From Branchiostoma floridae (Eukaryota > Chordata > Leptocardii > Amphioxiformes > Branchiostomatidae), in contig NC_049989.1 in NCBI RefSeq assembly GCF_000003815.2, forward strand, positions 7,588,195-7,652,194: a stretch of DNA of 64,000 nt, given 5' to 3'. Positions 35,660-46,784 of this stretch are shown here, one piece after another. Numbering within the stretch: position 1 is the stretch's first letter; every line of letters begins with the position of its first letter. Position numbers and translations under genes: made by a program. A model generated the notes under the pieces. That model was not told the DNA's origin and did no database searches. It saw only the letters and a program-made list of their open reading frames with translations.

Positions 35660-37453
35660 GGGGTGTTGATATTACGTATTGCATCTATAGGATTATTTAG
35701 ATTTTAATTTTTCAATCTTATCCTTATTTTTATTTGCCTTGATACCATGGGCCCATGGCCTCTGCAGATTAGCAACTGTCTGGCCCCTTTATGACCCAGA
35801 ACCTGACTATAGCCACCCAGGGAGGATCCATTGTTCTATTCTGGCTCAATGCAAATCAGGGTAATTCACACCCTGATGTTGATTAGGGTGGTGTTCACAA
35901 ACAAACATCCCTGAATGGACTGGGATACTGGGATCAAGAAGGGTATAAACTCCTTGCTTTAGATGTTGGGGGATGGGATGTTTAGGGGATGGGGGTCAAG
36001 AATTTAAAAATCCTATCTAACTCACGACACAAGGTGGTTTGACCAAGGACATAACACATTTTGTATATAATTAAAAGTTAACTCTCAATTCTATTGGCCA
36101 AGGAGGTTTAATCAAGGCAAGAACATTGAATTCTGTCCTTGGTTTATCAGATAGAGAGCTCCTTCAGTCCCTCCGTAAAAGTGACCATCAGGGTATAGAG
36201 ATACTCTCCAAGCAGAAGTTCATTTTTTTTTTTTTTACGTTCCTAGACGTTTCAGACATAAGGTAAACAGGACAAGATAGAAAGGCTGACAAAAATGTCT
36301 AAAAACAAAAAAAGGCAGACCAGGCTGAACTGTGCTGGCAGAATGTTTACAGACACAGCAGACACAAAGACTGCAACGGAGGCTAGAGCAGAGATGGTAC
36401 ACTGCAGTCAATTGCCAGTTAGGAAATAACTCAGTAAAGTCAAGGTCTATATAACCTCCTTGGTAAAGTTGAGTAGTTTCAGCCAAGTAGAAGTCTTAAA
36501 GTTTTACACCAGTCAACCCCATGGCATTCCATACTAATATTCAGTGAGGGATAATAACAACGTAACATGACCATAGAAAACTCCACCAACCAACACTGGC
36601 CACAGATGGTCAGTCAGGCTTTAAAAAATAGGCCTGACTGCACAGTGGGGATGACTGATATTAGCTGAAGTTTCTTTTAAAAAACTTCATCTTTACAAAA
36701 TTTCATGCAGGTTTGAAGGGAAATAATGCCAGCTTGTTGATTATATTGAACCCTGGTAGTGATTTTACAAATATCAGACTCCCATGCCAGGGGCAGGGAT
36801 GTCTTGTTATTCGACTGAAGCAAAAGGAGATTTTGGCTGTGCTAGTGATATAACCCCTCCCTTGGGGGACCTCCTGTTGTTGTTATTTGCAAACAGGATT
36901 TTCTGACTATCAGTTGACCTTATGACCTTATGCATTTTTTTCACAGTTCACAAACACTAGGAATATGAAGTAAGGAAGCAAATATGGTAAAAAAGGTATT
37001 GTATGGGTCAATGATTTATCTTAGGTTTAGAAGATAGATACTGTGATATACATAAACTGAAATCTTTTCAATTTTTTGGCCAATATGTTACACTTGCATA
37101 TTCCAGGAGCTACAAGTACAACATAAAGACCTTGCTTCCAGTTTGAATAAACCGCACAGTTTTCCCTCACTGAGGCTGAGCCAATCAGCAGTGACTGCGT
37201 TTATAGTCATGCTTGGCCTCAAAATTGAAAATCTTGAGAACATACTATAGTCTTTCATGTGGTAACCACATTTCAGTATACTAACCTACATTGTTATTGG
37301 AAATACCCTCCTTGCAAATACAAACAGCATAAGGTCTCAGCTGAGTTTCTGAAACTATCTCAAGTAGAGATGGTAGAGGTGGCCATTCTGTAGCCTCCTT
37401 CACCGGCCTCTCTGGGAAGCTTGGCAATTTTTTTTTGTGGGGGGGGGGGGGGT
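35660..37453. other. Non-coding stretch
   Basis: No gene recognised. A copy of the TAGCCTCCTTCACCGGCCTC motif, also at the MITE near 61.5 kb, occurs at 37391, suggesting a dispersed repeat end. A G-run at 37439-37452 obscures the left edge of the next element. Confidence 0.45.
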
Positions 37454-38557
37454 GGCGGTAGGTCGATTCGCGATTTTTTACCGGGAATATGCCGGGAAAG
37501 GAAATATGCCGGGAAAGGAATATACACCGGAAAGCTTGTACGGGCTAGGCGAAATCGGCTTCCCAGTAGGCCTGCTACTTGTCGCTATCTACAAACGCAA
37601 TAATGATTAAGAATGCCTTTCAGACGGCCAATTAATGTATTCGCGAGAAGTTATTCACACTGCCGCGAGAAGTAATTCACACTTCAACGTTAATAGTGCA
37701 CGGCCACTTCGAAGCGTGCCACAAACCTACGTAACGTTACCGGAAACCGTGCACTGTGAGACTGCCTGCCTTTGTCACTTCCAGAGTTACAATTATTGAT
37801 ACAACGGTTTGAATAATTGATACACGTGCAAAACTTACATTTCAGATCAGTGTAAAACATTTTTTCCAGTGGGTTTAAAACATACTTTCAGACACCATCG
37901 ATGATCCGACCAGCAATCTGAATGGGGAGGGGGGCGAGAGTTACGTAAAAAGACGGTCGCTCGATCTCGAAAAATACAAAAAACGATTTCCCACACGTAG
38001 TGCAAACAAGCCTTGCCTGATCAGCAACAAGGGCATGAAATGGCGAGATGACGATGACCATGGTGAGTTCTCTGGCAATCGACGGCAATATCTGATAGCA
38101 GAGCGACTTGCCTTGGCCTGTAGCAAGGCCAAGAAAACAATCATTGCCTTCGCAGACCGCAGCAACGGCCAGGGATTGTCCTTCCCTCAACTCGGGGAAG
38201 CTCTTTCGTACATGATGGGAAGTTTCAGCGGAGTTTTTCTACGGTAAGTACTCGTTTTCAAATGAGCCGTGTTTTGAAATGCGTGACCCGACGACCGTTA
38301 CAAAGTTACGGGTCATCGCGCGACGGGGCGTGTGCCGGGCTGCCAGTGCTGGACGCGTTCATGACGGGAAGTTCGCACATCCATACCAAATGGTGATAAG
38401 TGTTTTTAATAGGGCTTTGTAGATAGCGACAAGTAGCAGGCCTACTGGGAAGCCGATTTCGCCTAGCCCGTACAAGCTTTCCGGTGTATATTCCTTTCCC
38501 GGCATATTTCCTTTCCCGGCATATTCACGGTAAAAAATCGCGAATAGACCTACCGCC
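37454..38557. mobile_element. 1.1-kb element with 142-bp inverted termini
   Basis: The left arm (37454-37595) starts GGCGGTAGGTC and the right arm (38416-38557) is its reverse complement with about two mismatches. Both contain duplicated ATGCCGGGAAAGGAA. The interior carries a RecQ-like helicase fragment on the minus strand. No target duplication could be defined because a poly-G run abuts the left arm. The near-identity of the arms implies recent insertion or maintained selection for transposition. Confidence 0.8.
37888..38205 (-). pseudogene. RecQ-like helicase N-terminal fragment
   Basis: The minus-strand frame reads VRKSFPELREGQSLAVAAV, then CFLGLATGQGKSLCYQILPS and VIVISPFHALVADQ. This matches RecQ-family order: motif 0 (F-R-x-x-Q), Walker A (A/P-T-G-x-G-K-S-L-C-Y-Q) and motif Ia (V-V-I-S-P-L-x-A-L-x-x-D-Q). 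Homology ends after ADQ at 38017, where CAG-GCAAGG could be a GC donor. The rest to 37888 is unlike a helicase. There is no ATG in frame near the start and no DEAH or helicase C-terminal part in the window, so it is an exon or captured fragment inside a transposon and not a full gene. Its frame is uninterrupted over the conserved stretch. Confidence 0.7.
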
Positions 38558-38770
38558 ATTCTGGTGTAAACAAGCACAGTGATAGGTAACTCCATGGGTG
38601 GGCGAATAATTAGTCATGCATACTCCAGGCTGGCTAACAGCTGTGACTGTCTTGAAGATCTCCTTCACATCATCTTTGAAAAGTCATACCTTTTGCTATT
38701 AGGGTAAGAAACAAATGGCATTGTAGTCTATATATGAGTTATTTTTCCCTGTAAGAACTCTGGATGAGCA

Positions 38771-38923
38771 TACCCTGGTATCCAGAGAACAGTGCTCGCG
38801 GCTACGGTTCTTTCCCGGGCCGCTAGCAACATAGCCCCGTAAATCGAATTAGCCGGCCCGGCGAGATACGCCCCGCGCAGTAATTCCCTTAGCCGGCTAA
38901 GTTGTACTCTGATATCCAGGGTA
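38771..38923. mobile_element. MITE with perfect 9-bp target duplication
   Basis: 153 bp bounded by TACCCTGG and CCAGGGTA, with weaker inverted similarity inward. It is flanked on both sides by GGATGAGCA (38762-38770 and 38924-38932). GC-rich interior, no open frame. Confidence 0.8.
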
Positions 38924-39584
38924 GGATGAGCAAGGAGGCGATCCGATGAGCAAGAAACAGTGGGAACAGGCACCCCACTGGGCAGAGTCTGATATTGGTC
39001 AGATAAACCCACATGTCTGTCAACCATCTGTGGTCATTTTGTATCTGGTGTTGTAACTTCCCTCCTGAATAAAGGACTATGCAATTCTACAGGGTTGCTC
39101 TAGTTGACTTATTTTTTAGTTCACGTTGCACTGGTTGATAAATCTACTAGCCTGTGACTAGACCCCCCCTCCCATTTTTTGTGTCCTCTATGCCTCTCCT
39201 CTAAGGAGTCTCACCAGGTGGCCCTTTGTCTTTCCCCACACACACATGGTGTTATCCTGTCATCTCCTGACGCCTGCTGGTGTTGTGGAATTGGGTTGAA
39301 CATATTTTTTAAAATCCATTTGCCCTATAGAGCAAATTCATAAAAAATCATGATGGCCCAAGTCACTTTTCACTGGCCCCAAATTAAAAGTTTCTATGTA
39401 TATCCCTGTACTTTTCAAAACCAAGGAGTTGAGACTCTTGCAGCTTGTGCGGATGTCATGTACTTGTTGACAAGGAGCATGATCTATAGTACCTTGCTTT
39501 ACAGAGCAGCTCAGACCAATTTACATCTACCATCTAAAGAATAGCACAAATGGAATGTGGGGCAAAAGGATTGAGCCTGAGCGG

Positions 39585-40338
39585 TTCACACTCAGAAAAA
39601 CAGTTTGAATAAAACATTTATCTGAATTAAAAATTTTCTATCTGATCCAAAATTGTGTTCACATTTGATTGCTCTTCGGCAATTCGATTAGTGTGCCCTC
39701 AGTCTTATCCGAATAAAACTTTCACAGACGTATCGCTGCGTCTTGCGGTAGTTGGCGGTGAGATTCTTAACTTTATCTCTGCACCGTTCAAGGGATTTCT
39801 CAACTCCATGCTCCACCATTCCTTTGGATATATCTTCATAAATGTCCGTTTTTATGGATCGACCTTCCCAAGCTTTTTCTGCGTCTCCTCCCGCCCCAGA
39901 CGGAAATGAGCAGCTTCGTTTGTTCTGGTGTTCACTTGGCGAATGATGAAGATTTCCCTTTCTCTCCGCTCATTGTTGTTGGAAGTAAAACACAGCAGAA
40001 AATGCTCGCTGAAAAACGAAGCGATCAGGCGTGTATAGTGTTTCCCACACAATGCAAAGTAGGACCACAAGTTCCCGGATGCATGACGTCACACCCTGGA
40101 ACGTAGCGGAATCCTATCCACTTGCGCGTTCACACTGCTGAATCACATGAATCGGGACACCCTGTAGCGCAGTTCTATCCACTTGCCCCAGTTCTATCCA
40201 CCTCCCCGAGGTGGATCGTGAAGGATTCACTTTGACGAAATCCAAGTGATTTGGGAGCGTTCACACTGCAGAAGCATATTAGAATTGGGTCGTTTTATTA
40301 GGATAACATGTTTTTCAAATTGTTTTTCTGAGTATGAA
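39585..40338. mobile_element. Element with inverted termini carrying a Myb/SANT-like remnant
   Basis: The left end TTCACACTCAGAAAAACAGT is inverted at the right end as TGTTTTTCTGAGTATGAA, about 25 bp with few mismatches and weaker similarity outward. The interior has GCGTTCACACTGC motifs (40126, 40257) that recur near 41845 and 41955, so related copies lie nearby. A remnant protein domain lies on the minus strand. Exact ends and target duplication are unresolved. Confidence 0.5.
39688..39969 (-). pseudogene. Myb/SANT-like DNA-binding domain remnant
   Basis: A 93-codon minus-strand frame between two stops contains KTDIYEDISKGMVEHGVEKS followed by LERCRDKVKNLTANYRKTQ. This is the second and third helix of the Myb/SANT-like (MADF-type) domain, with its usual I-Y-x-x-I and C-R-x-K-x-x-N-L-x-x-x-Y-R-K pattern. 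The first helix, normally a Trp followed by E-E-T, is not in this frame. An out-of-frame REETQKKLGK just upstream suggests a frameshift. Such domains accompany Harbinger and related transposases and many expanded invertebrate genes. No transposase is adjacent. Confidence 0.6.
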
Positions 40339-42034
40339 TGGGGTCAAGGCTGGTACTCAGGCTGGCTGATTGTGGATGAATGGTAGGGTCATTCACATTG
40401 CAATTTGGCCCAATCTGCACTTTCACTTGCAATGCCAATCGCTTCGCTTAGATCAAGGAGGTTCTATCAAGGCAACTTTTTTATGTCAATCTTTTTTTTT
40501 TTAATTCGCTTGCTCGCATCACTTTTTGGATTCCCAGAGGATGTCATCCATATAATCAAATCAACATGGCCTAATTAAGAAATAAGTGCTGTTGCAGTGC
40601 AGGACTAGTATGAACGTACCTTATAGTACCAGAAAAGCGGCTTGCAGGCCGATTTCAGCTTCTAATGAATAAATAAAGGTTCAAACAAACAACAAACCTT
40701 AGTTTTGGGTTACATTATGAAGTGTCCATCCTGGCATGGGATGATTTTTTTCAAGTTCAATTTTGGAAGAGTCCCTTTTTGGCATAAGAAGGACAGAGTA
40801 AAAATTTCTAAATTTGGTCATAAGCAAATACCAACCTTTCTACTACTACTAGTTACCTTCGCTTACAGATTTCCTACAGATTTGAAAATGTTTTCCTGAG
40901 AGGATGTTGGCAAGAATGGCCAACTAGTCTATAAAATAGCTACATTTGTTGGTATGTTTGTTGTGTATTAGCATCTATAGAATTAATATTCAGGCAGATC
41001 TACCAGTGGCATAAGGAGTTCGGCTTGTCAAGAGTCCTATAAAAATTAAAAGTGTCTATTCAGTAGATTAAAACGTATTAGAAGCTGTGAAAACAATATT
41101 CCCCTGAACACATCTTGAAATCTATTTTCAGTTTCCCTCTGTCCTCTGCTGCTCCATGCATACCCAGGTGCATACCCATCAAGTGACCAGTCTAGCATTG
41201 TTGAATGCTCAGGCCTGTTATCAGTAGGGATAATCACTGCCCCTCCCACCTGCCCCACCCATCTCTTCAAGAAGGGTAAACTGCAAATCCTTTGCATCCA
41301 AGTGTAAACCAGCAGTCACTTGACGCATGATGGGGGGCTTGTTGATAGGAGGAGTGATGAACTGAAAGTTTTATCTAAGACCCTGTTTACACTCAAAAAG
41401 AACAAGCTGATTGCGATTCCCTGGTACCTGGACTTAGATACTTTTATACTTTCGTACACCATTGTAGGTTTTCTCAAACCCAGGTCATTTAGGGTCATGA
41501 CCTAACTAACATAATATATGTTGGCGAAGAGGGAGATCTTCTGCTCAAAGATGTCCTTGTTTTTTCATGGATTTTTCTAGCTTGCTCTGTGCTTCATGCA
41601 TTTCCTCTCTCCTCCAAAGCGCGATCAAAAGCTTAATTGTTTGCTTCCGATTCCACTTGCCTTGACCCTATTAAGCATTTTTTTTTCTTTCCAGACATTA
41701 TCGATAGGCACAAGAATAAGTTAAGTGAGCAAACTTGTCAGCGTGGCATGTGGTATGGGTCCCGAACTACGCAAACTTTGACCCTGTGTACCTGGATATA
41801 CAACCTCCAACTGGGGGAAAATTTGCATAGAATCTATCCACGTTGCGTTCACATTCAGGGTTCGAGCCAAGCCGATTGTTCGCAAGTGTCTCAAACTACC
41901 TCTCAAGAATGGATTGCAAACGAGCTGGATCAGTGAAAATCCAAGCCGATTGGAGCGTTCACAAAAAACAATGACCTCTCCACCGCAAAGCCAGCACTAA
42001 GACGAAAATTTTCGAAGTATTAGGAGAGGGAAGC
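40339..42034. other. Non-coding, repeat-rich stretch
   Basis: No gene recognised. GCGTTCACA motifs near 41845 and 41955, with CTATCCAC upstream as at 40113, indicate fragments of the element at 39.6-40.3 kb. The CAGAGGATGTCATCCAT motif at 40536 recurs at 63870 and marks a dispersed repeat. Confidence 0.45.
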
Positions 42035-42412
42035 AGGACTTTGGTCGTAATATTTTGGACTGGACAGTAGGACTCTAGGGGGTCGTAGTATTTTGGACTG
42101 GACTCGGGTTTGAAGCATTTGGACTGGACAGTAGGACTCTAGGGGTCATAGTATTTTGGACTTGGACTCAAGGGGTCGAAGCATTTGGACTGGACAGCTG
42201 GACTCTAGGGGTCGTAGTATTTTGAACTTGGACTCAAGGGGTCGAAGCATTTGGACTGGACAGTTGGACTCTAGGGGTCGTAGTATTTTGGACCTGGACT
42301 CTAGGGGTCAAAGCATTTGGACTGGACAGTAGGACTCTAGGGTTCGTAGTATTTTGGACCCGGACTCTAGGGGTCAAAGCATTTGGACTGGACAGCTGGA
42401 CTCTAGGGGTCG
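42035..42412 (+). repeat. Minisatellite, 66-bp unit
   Basis: About 5.5 units built from GGACTCTAGGGGTCGTAGTA, then TTTTGGACxTGGACTC and GGGGTCxAAGCATTTGGACT. GTCGTAGTAT-type starts fall at 42082, 42145, 42211, 42277 and 42343 (63-66-bp spacing). The core GGACTGGAC...GGACTCTAGGGGT is shared, in the same orientation, with the array at 31.7-32.2 kb. Confidence 0.85.
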
Positions 42413-42426
42413 GAAGCAAATTTTGG

Positions 42427-42469
42427 TGTCGTCAACCCCCCCTCTATTTTTTTTTTTTGGAACAGCCCA
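42427..42469 (-). repeat. Right copy of 43-bp inverted terminus
   Basis: TGTCGTCAACCCCCCCTCTA, a T-run and GGAACAGCCCA: the reverse complement of 31681-31723 with a few substitutions. It directly follows the minisatellite, mirroring the left copy. Confidence 0.65.
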
Positions 42470-45263
42470 TTTGCGGACCGTTAGTCGTCACTGCATACAA
42501 AGGACACTCTAGCCGAGGCAGTCCGATACGGATAGCGGGGTATGAATACCGTGCTTGTTTGTGTTCAAACGGGGCGGTTGAACCGACCAGTGTTTTCGTG
42601 TTTTCCCATGCCGTCCCAGGTAGCACAACGCTTTCACTGATACGCGCTAATAAGTCTGGCACAGATGCGGCGTGCTATCACCTACTGTTCTGTCTCACCG
42701 CCAAAATTAGTTTTAGTAACGTCGTTTCGTAGTCAAGTCATGTAGCCGTGAAGTTTGCGTTTTAATTTATTGGCTTCCCACGGATTATACTTCTCTCCAC
42801 AAGATTAAACCCAGACGATAACAAGGGATCCCTGGAAAATGTAGAAGTATGGAAGATATCACTAACTGCTTAGGGGGAGGGGGGCATGCCAAACGTTAAT
42901 CTTATGTGTCCCCAGTTCAAGATGTCCTAAATATGCGCCGTCACAGATTGTCCGAATTATCACGCGATTACTTGGCGAATATTTGCACAACAATGATGAG
43001 GTCATTGATAATGGAAGTGCGGACAATGCTCCAGAGGAAACAGCTAACCGCCGCTTAATATACACAGAAAGGATTTTGAAAAGATCGTGTTAACTTTGCA
43101 AGCGGCAAAAGTGACTGTCCATTTTTGTTTAGTCCACAGATAAGTCGATCTCGAACGCTAGAGACCTGCGCTATTTTGATTGTGGGGTCTGGATCATTAA
43201 AATACCGCAAAATGTTGCTCAATGATTACGTCCAGCACCTACTAGACATAGTCCCTCAGTGGAAAAAATAACGATAAGTACTATTATATTTGAAATTTCT
43301 CAGAAAGATGAAATATCTGTAAAATCAATCCTCTATCTCAACACAAACTCAAGGGGGGGGGGTATTTGTCCAGATGTTAACTACCTTTTTAGCAGAACAA
43401 TGCGCCTCTGTAAGGACACATCTGTAAAGTTGCTTGCCCACCTCCTTCCTTCAAACAAGGTCAAAGTCAATCAGCTCCTCCCAACAAATATGAAGTTGCT
43501 ATCACACCCTTGGGTCAAAATAAAGACTTGGTCGAAGAGCATACCACTCAATGTCATCAGATGACTTCAACGTGGTTAAGACGAGTCATACTTTAACTGT
43601 ACGTAAGGCTGACAGCCATCGGTTGTGTTTGCCCTTGTTGTTACAGTTGATTTAACCTAAGTGATATATGCACACTGCCCACAATCTTGTGTATAGAGTG
43701 GATTTATGGCTCTAGTTATTTGTTTTCCGCACGGTTTGGATACAACTGTAAGCCGCTACCTCCTTGTACTGTATGGTTCTACAAATGTCATAAAGTCGGC
43801 AGAGAACTGGAGGGCAGTCGAAAATGAACCCCTCCCCAACTAAAATCACTAAAATCGTTTAAACGCGGACCGCTGTATTTGCTATGCTGGAGAAGTCAAG
43901 TAGGGAATCCGGGGATATTGGTTTACCCATCAGGAATCCATCTCTCGGAATTAGAGCCAGAAATAAAACGAAAATAAAGATTTCGACGGATTTGGTTTTG
44001 ATTAGATTTGGTGCTGTCAATACGTTAACTTGATACTCCGGAATCCACGACCAAATTTTATTACTGTACCAAGCTGCTTCTGATAGTACCAACGTTTGGT
44101 AGAACCGGTATACATCTTTTGACACTCACAAATAACCGTGTACGAGTGTATATAATGAAAACCAAACATGGCTACAGGCTAGAAATGTCATCGGCCGGCG
44201 ACAGCTCTTGTTCGGTAGCATGTAGAGGTCAAAACGCCATGCACATGTTTGTTAGAAAACTGGCGTCCGGAAAAAGCTGTGTGGATAGATATCCGTGGAG
44301 GGCCGGGGTCTCTGGGGTACAGCCGGTGCGGCCCGCTTTTAAAACAGCACAAGAAAGCCATTAACCGGATGACGTTCGCCTTGAGGGACGGTACAGTAAT
44401 CCTGCAGGGGAGGTCCTCACGTCATGAGAGGATTACGGGGGATTTTCTCTCCATCTGGCGTAAAATTCGTTATTTGTTCTAGATAGGTTTTAAAGCTCGT
44501 GCTTGTTTCATCTATCCTTTCTTTTTAGTAGGACAATTTATCGTTATGACATTAGTATGTATATGACCATTTATCGTTATGACAATGTATATAAAAGGTA
44601 GAAAAAGAGTGTTTCTTTGTCTAGTAGGTTGATTGAAAGTGTAGATATAATAGGATACGTTTATAACCATTAAATGTTTCTGTCCCCCTCAGGGAGAACA
44701 ACGCTTCCCAGTGATTGACACTGACCCTCAGGAAATTGACTGGGAGGAATCGATTTCTAACAGCCGTGGAAATTGGGACGCGGCGGTATATTACCGGACT
44801 GACGACGCCCCTCTCCATCCTCCAGCAGCCGGTCCCGACCACGTGGGCAGAGGGTGGCTACTACTACTACAGTCTCCTGGGAACGTGAATCTGTTTAGGG
44901 CTTGTCTCCGTAAATCAGACTATCCCCTGGGAACGAGAACGTAAGGGAGGGTCGGCGGCTTATAACGTGACAGCTGCTTATTTGCCCCCATTGTGTATCT
45001 GCCCAACCTCCTTGATCTGTCTAACAGCGCAGTGGGCTTACCTCAAAAATCGTTAGAGTGACGGACCTGTATTATCTTCAGACCGTTAGAGAGGACTTTC
45101 AGGAAAAACTAGATAAGAACAGGCCCCTTTCGTCAGCCCGCCTGGATCAAAAAGGACTTGGAGACCAACACTTCCCGCCGAGATCGAAGCCCGATCGATT
45201 TGTGACAGACGAGCTACAAGCCCTTTATGAAAAACCTAATCAACCAGTGATTTAGTCTTCGCA
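42470..45263. other. Non-coding stretch upstream of LRR-Ig gene
   Basis: No gene recognised. The last several hundred bases presumably contain the promoter and 5' UTR of the LRR-Ig gene. A 65-codon frame ends at 45255, just before the start, and has no recognisable similarity. Confidence 0.45.
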
Positions 45264-46784
45264 ATGGAGGATATGGCAGGGCGACGTGTATTGATGTGCG
45301 TGTGCTTTCTGGCTATGGTCGCGGGAGCCCTTTCGTGTCCGGAACTGTGTTTCTGCCTTCCAGGGGACAAGACCGTCTTGTGCGACAGTAAGGGGCTCAC
45401 CTCCCTCCCCAACGGTATTCCGGAGTCAGTCACCCTCCTGCGAGTCACCAACAACAACCTCACCGTCCTGGATCCCGACGTCGTCCGAAGACTGCCGAAC
45501 CTACTGGCCTTCTACGTCGACGATAACCAAATAAGGCAACTACCGAATCTACTTCCCGGTGCAGCCAACCTGAACACGTTGTCCATTCGTGGGAACTACA
45601 TCTCTTCCATTCCGCCAGCGTTTCTGAACGAGTCTATCACCCTGAACCGACTGTACTTGTCGGGAAACCAGCTCTCCCGAGTTCCCATTGACGCCTTGCG
45701 GGCTGTAAGAGAGACCCTGACGATCTTAGACCTCAGCGACAACCCAGTAGTAGTCAAACCTGGAGACTTTTCTATTCTCATCAACTTGAAGTTTCTAAAA
45801 CTCGCCGGCGTTTCTCAAACGTTCCTCCCAGAGGGAACACTAAACGGCCTGGAGGCTTTGACGTATTTGGACATTTCCATGCCAAATCTTCGCTCCATTC
45901 CCAAAACAGAGCTAGCCGGCTTGCGCGTCCTTCAGGAACTGGTGGCGGAGCGGACGTCCATATCGGCGCTGAGTGACGGGTCGTTCCCGCGTCTTCCAAC
46001 AGTCCGCCGTCTCAAAATGGACAACTCAGTCAAACTTCGCGCGCTCAACGACAGGGCGCTCTCTGGCCTCGTCAATGTCGAAACTGTCACGTTCCGAAAC
46101 TCGCCGTTGTTGTCCTTTATCGAGGAGGGCGCGTTCTCGGGCCTGGCAGCGGTGCGTGAACTTGACCTGAGGTCATGCGGACTCATGGCGCTGCAGGACC
46201 GCACGTTCCTGCCCGTGGCCAGGACTCTAGAAGTCCTGTACCTGGGCAGAAACCCGTTCTCCTGCGACTGTCGTATGAAGTGGTTCGGGCGGTGGTTGCA
46301 GCAGGCGGTGGCCACCTACGCTCTCGACTCGGAAGAGATCGTCTGCGAGCGCGCCAGCTACCCGGAAGCGTTGAACAGCACCGTGCTGAACATCCCCATC
46401 TCCAACTTCTCCTGCGTCGTGCCAACAGTTGTCGACTTGACCCCGACCACGACGGTCCTCACCGGCGACTCCATGGAACTGGTCTGCCGGGCAGACGGCT
46501 TGCCTGACCCGGTGCTGGTCTGGAACACTCCGCAAGGCAGCTTTAACGCAACCTCCTTCAACCTGACCGCCACCGGTGTGGCCGCGACTCTGTACCTGGG
46601 CGACATCTCGCCCGACAATGACGGGAACTACACATGTATAGCTCGGAGCGACCAGGGCAAGTCCCAAAACTCCATGACACTAACTGTCCTACCACAACAA
46701 ATCGTAGGCGGCGCTCCTTCCAATTCTATTGTTGCAGTAGCGACGTTGTACTGTGCAGTGATTTTGGCCATTTTAGTCATGTAA
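45264..46784 (+). CDS. Secreted LRR-Ig protein, probably GPI-anchored (single exon)
   Basis: An intact 506-codon frame without introns. Order: signal peptide (MAGRRVLMCVCFLAMVAGAL, about residues 4-24, with Met4 a possible alternative start); LRR N-cap with CPELCFC and a fourth Cys before LPNGIP; about eleven leucine-rich repeats (for example LNRLYLSGNQLSRVP, LTILDLSDNP); LRR C-cap with FSCDCRMKWF and further Cys; one I-set-type Ig domain with Cys in MELVCRADG, Trp in LVWNTP and DNDGNYTCIA; then GGAPSNS and an 18-residue hydrophobic end with no cytoplasmic tail. The last point favours a GPI anchor over a transmembrane helix. Several N-glycosylation sequons are present (NLT, NES, NST, NFS, NAT, NYT). 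This is the LINGO/LRRN/AMIGO-like class of neuronal and adhesion proteins; the exact orthologue is unclear. Higher GC than its surroundings. Confidence 0.92.
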   Translation: MEDMAGRRVLMCVCFLAMVAGALSCPELCFCLPGDKTVLCDSKGLTSLPNGIPESVTLLRVTNNNLTVLDPDVVRRLPNLLAFYVDDNQIRQLPNLLPGAANLNTLSIRGNYISSIPPAFLNESITLNRLYLSGNQLSRVPIDALRAVRETLTILDLSDNPVVVKPGDFSILINLKFLKLAGVSQTFLPEGTLNGLEALTYLDISMPNLRSIPKTELAGLRVLQELVAERTSISALSDGSFPRLPTVRRLKMDNSVKLRALNDRALSGLVNVETVTFRNSPLLSFIEEGAFSGLAAVRELDLRSCGLMALQDRTFLPVARTLEVLYLGRNPFSCDCRMKWFGRWLQQAVATYALDSEEIVCERASYPEALNSTVLNIPISNFSCVVPTVVDLTPTTTVLTGDSMELVCRADGLPDPVLVWNTPQGSFNATSFNLTATGVAATLYLGDISPDNDGNYTCIARSDQGKSQNSMTLTVLPQQIVGGAPSNSIVAVATLYCAVILAILVM

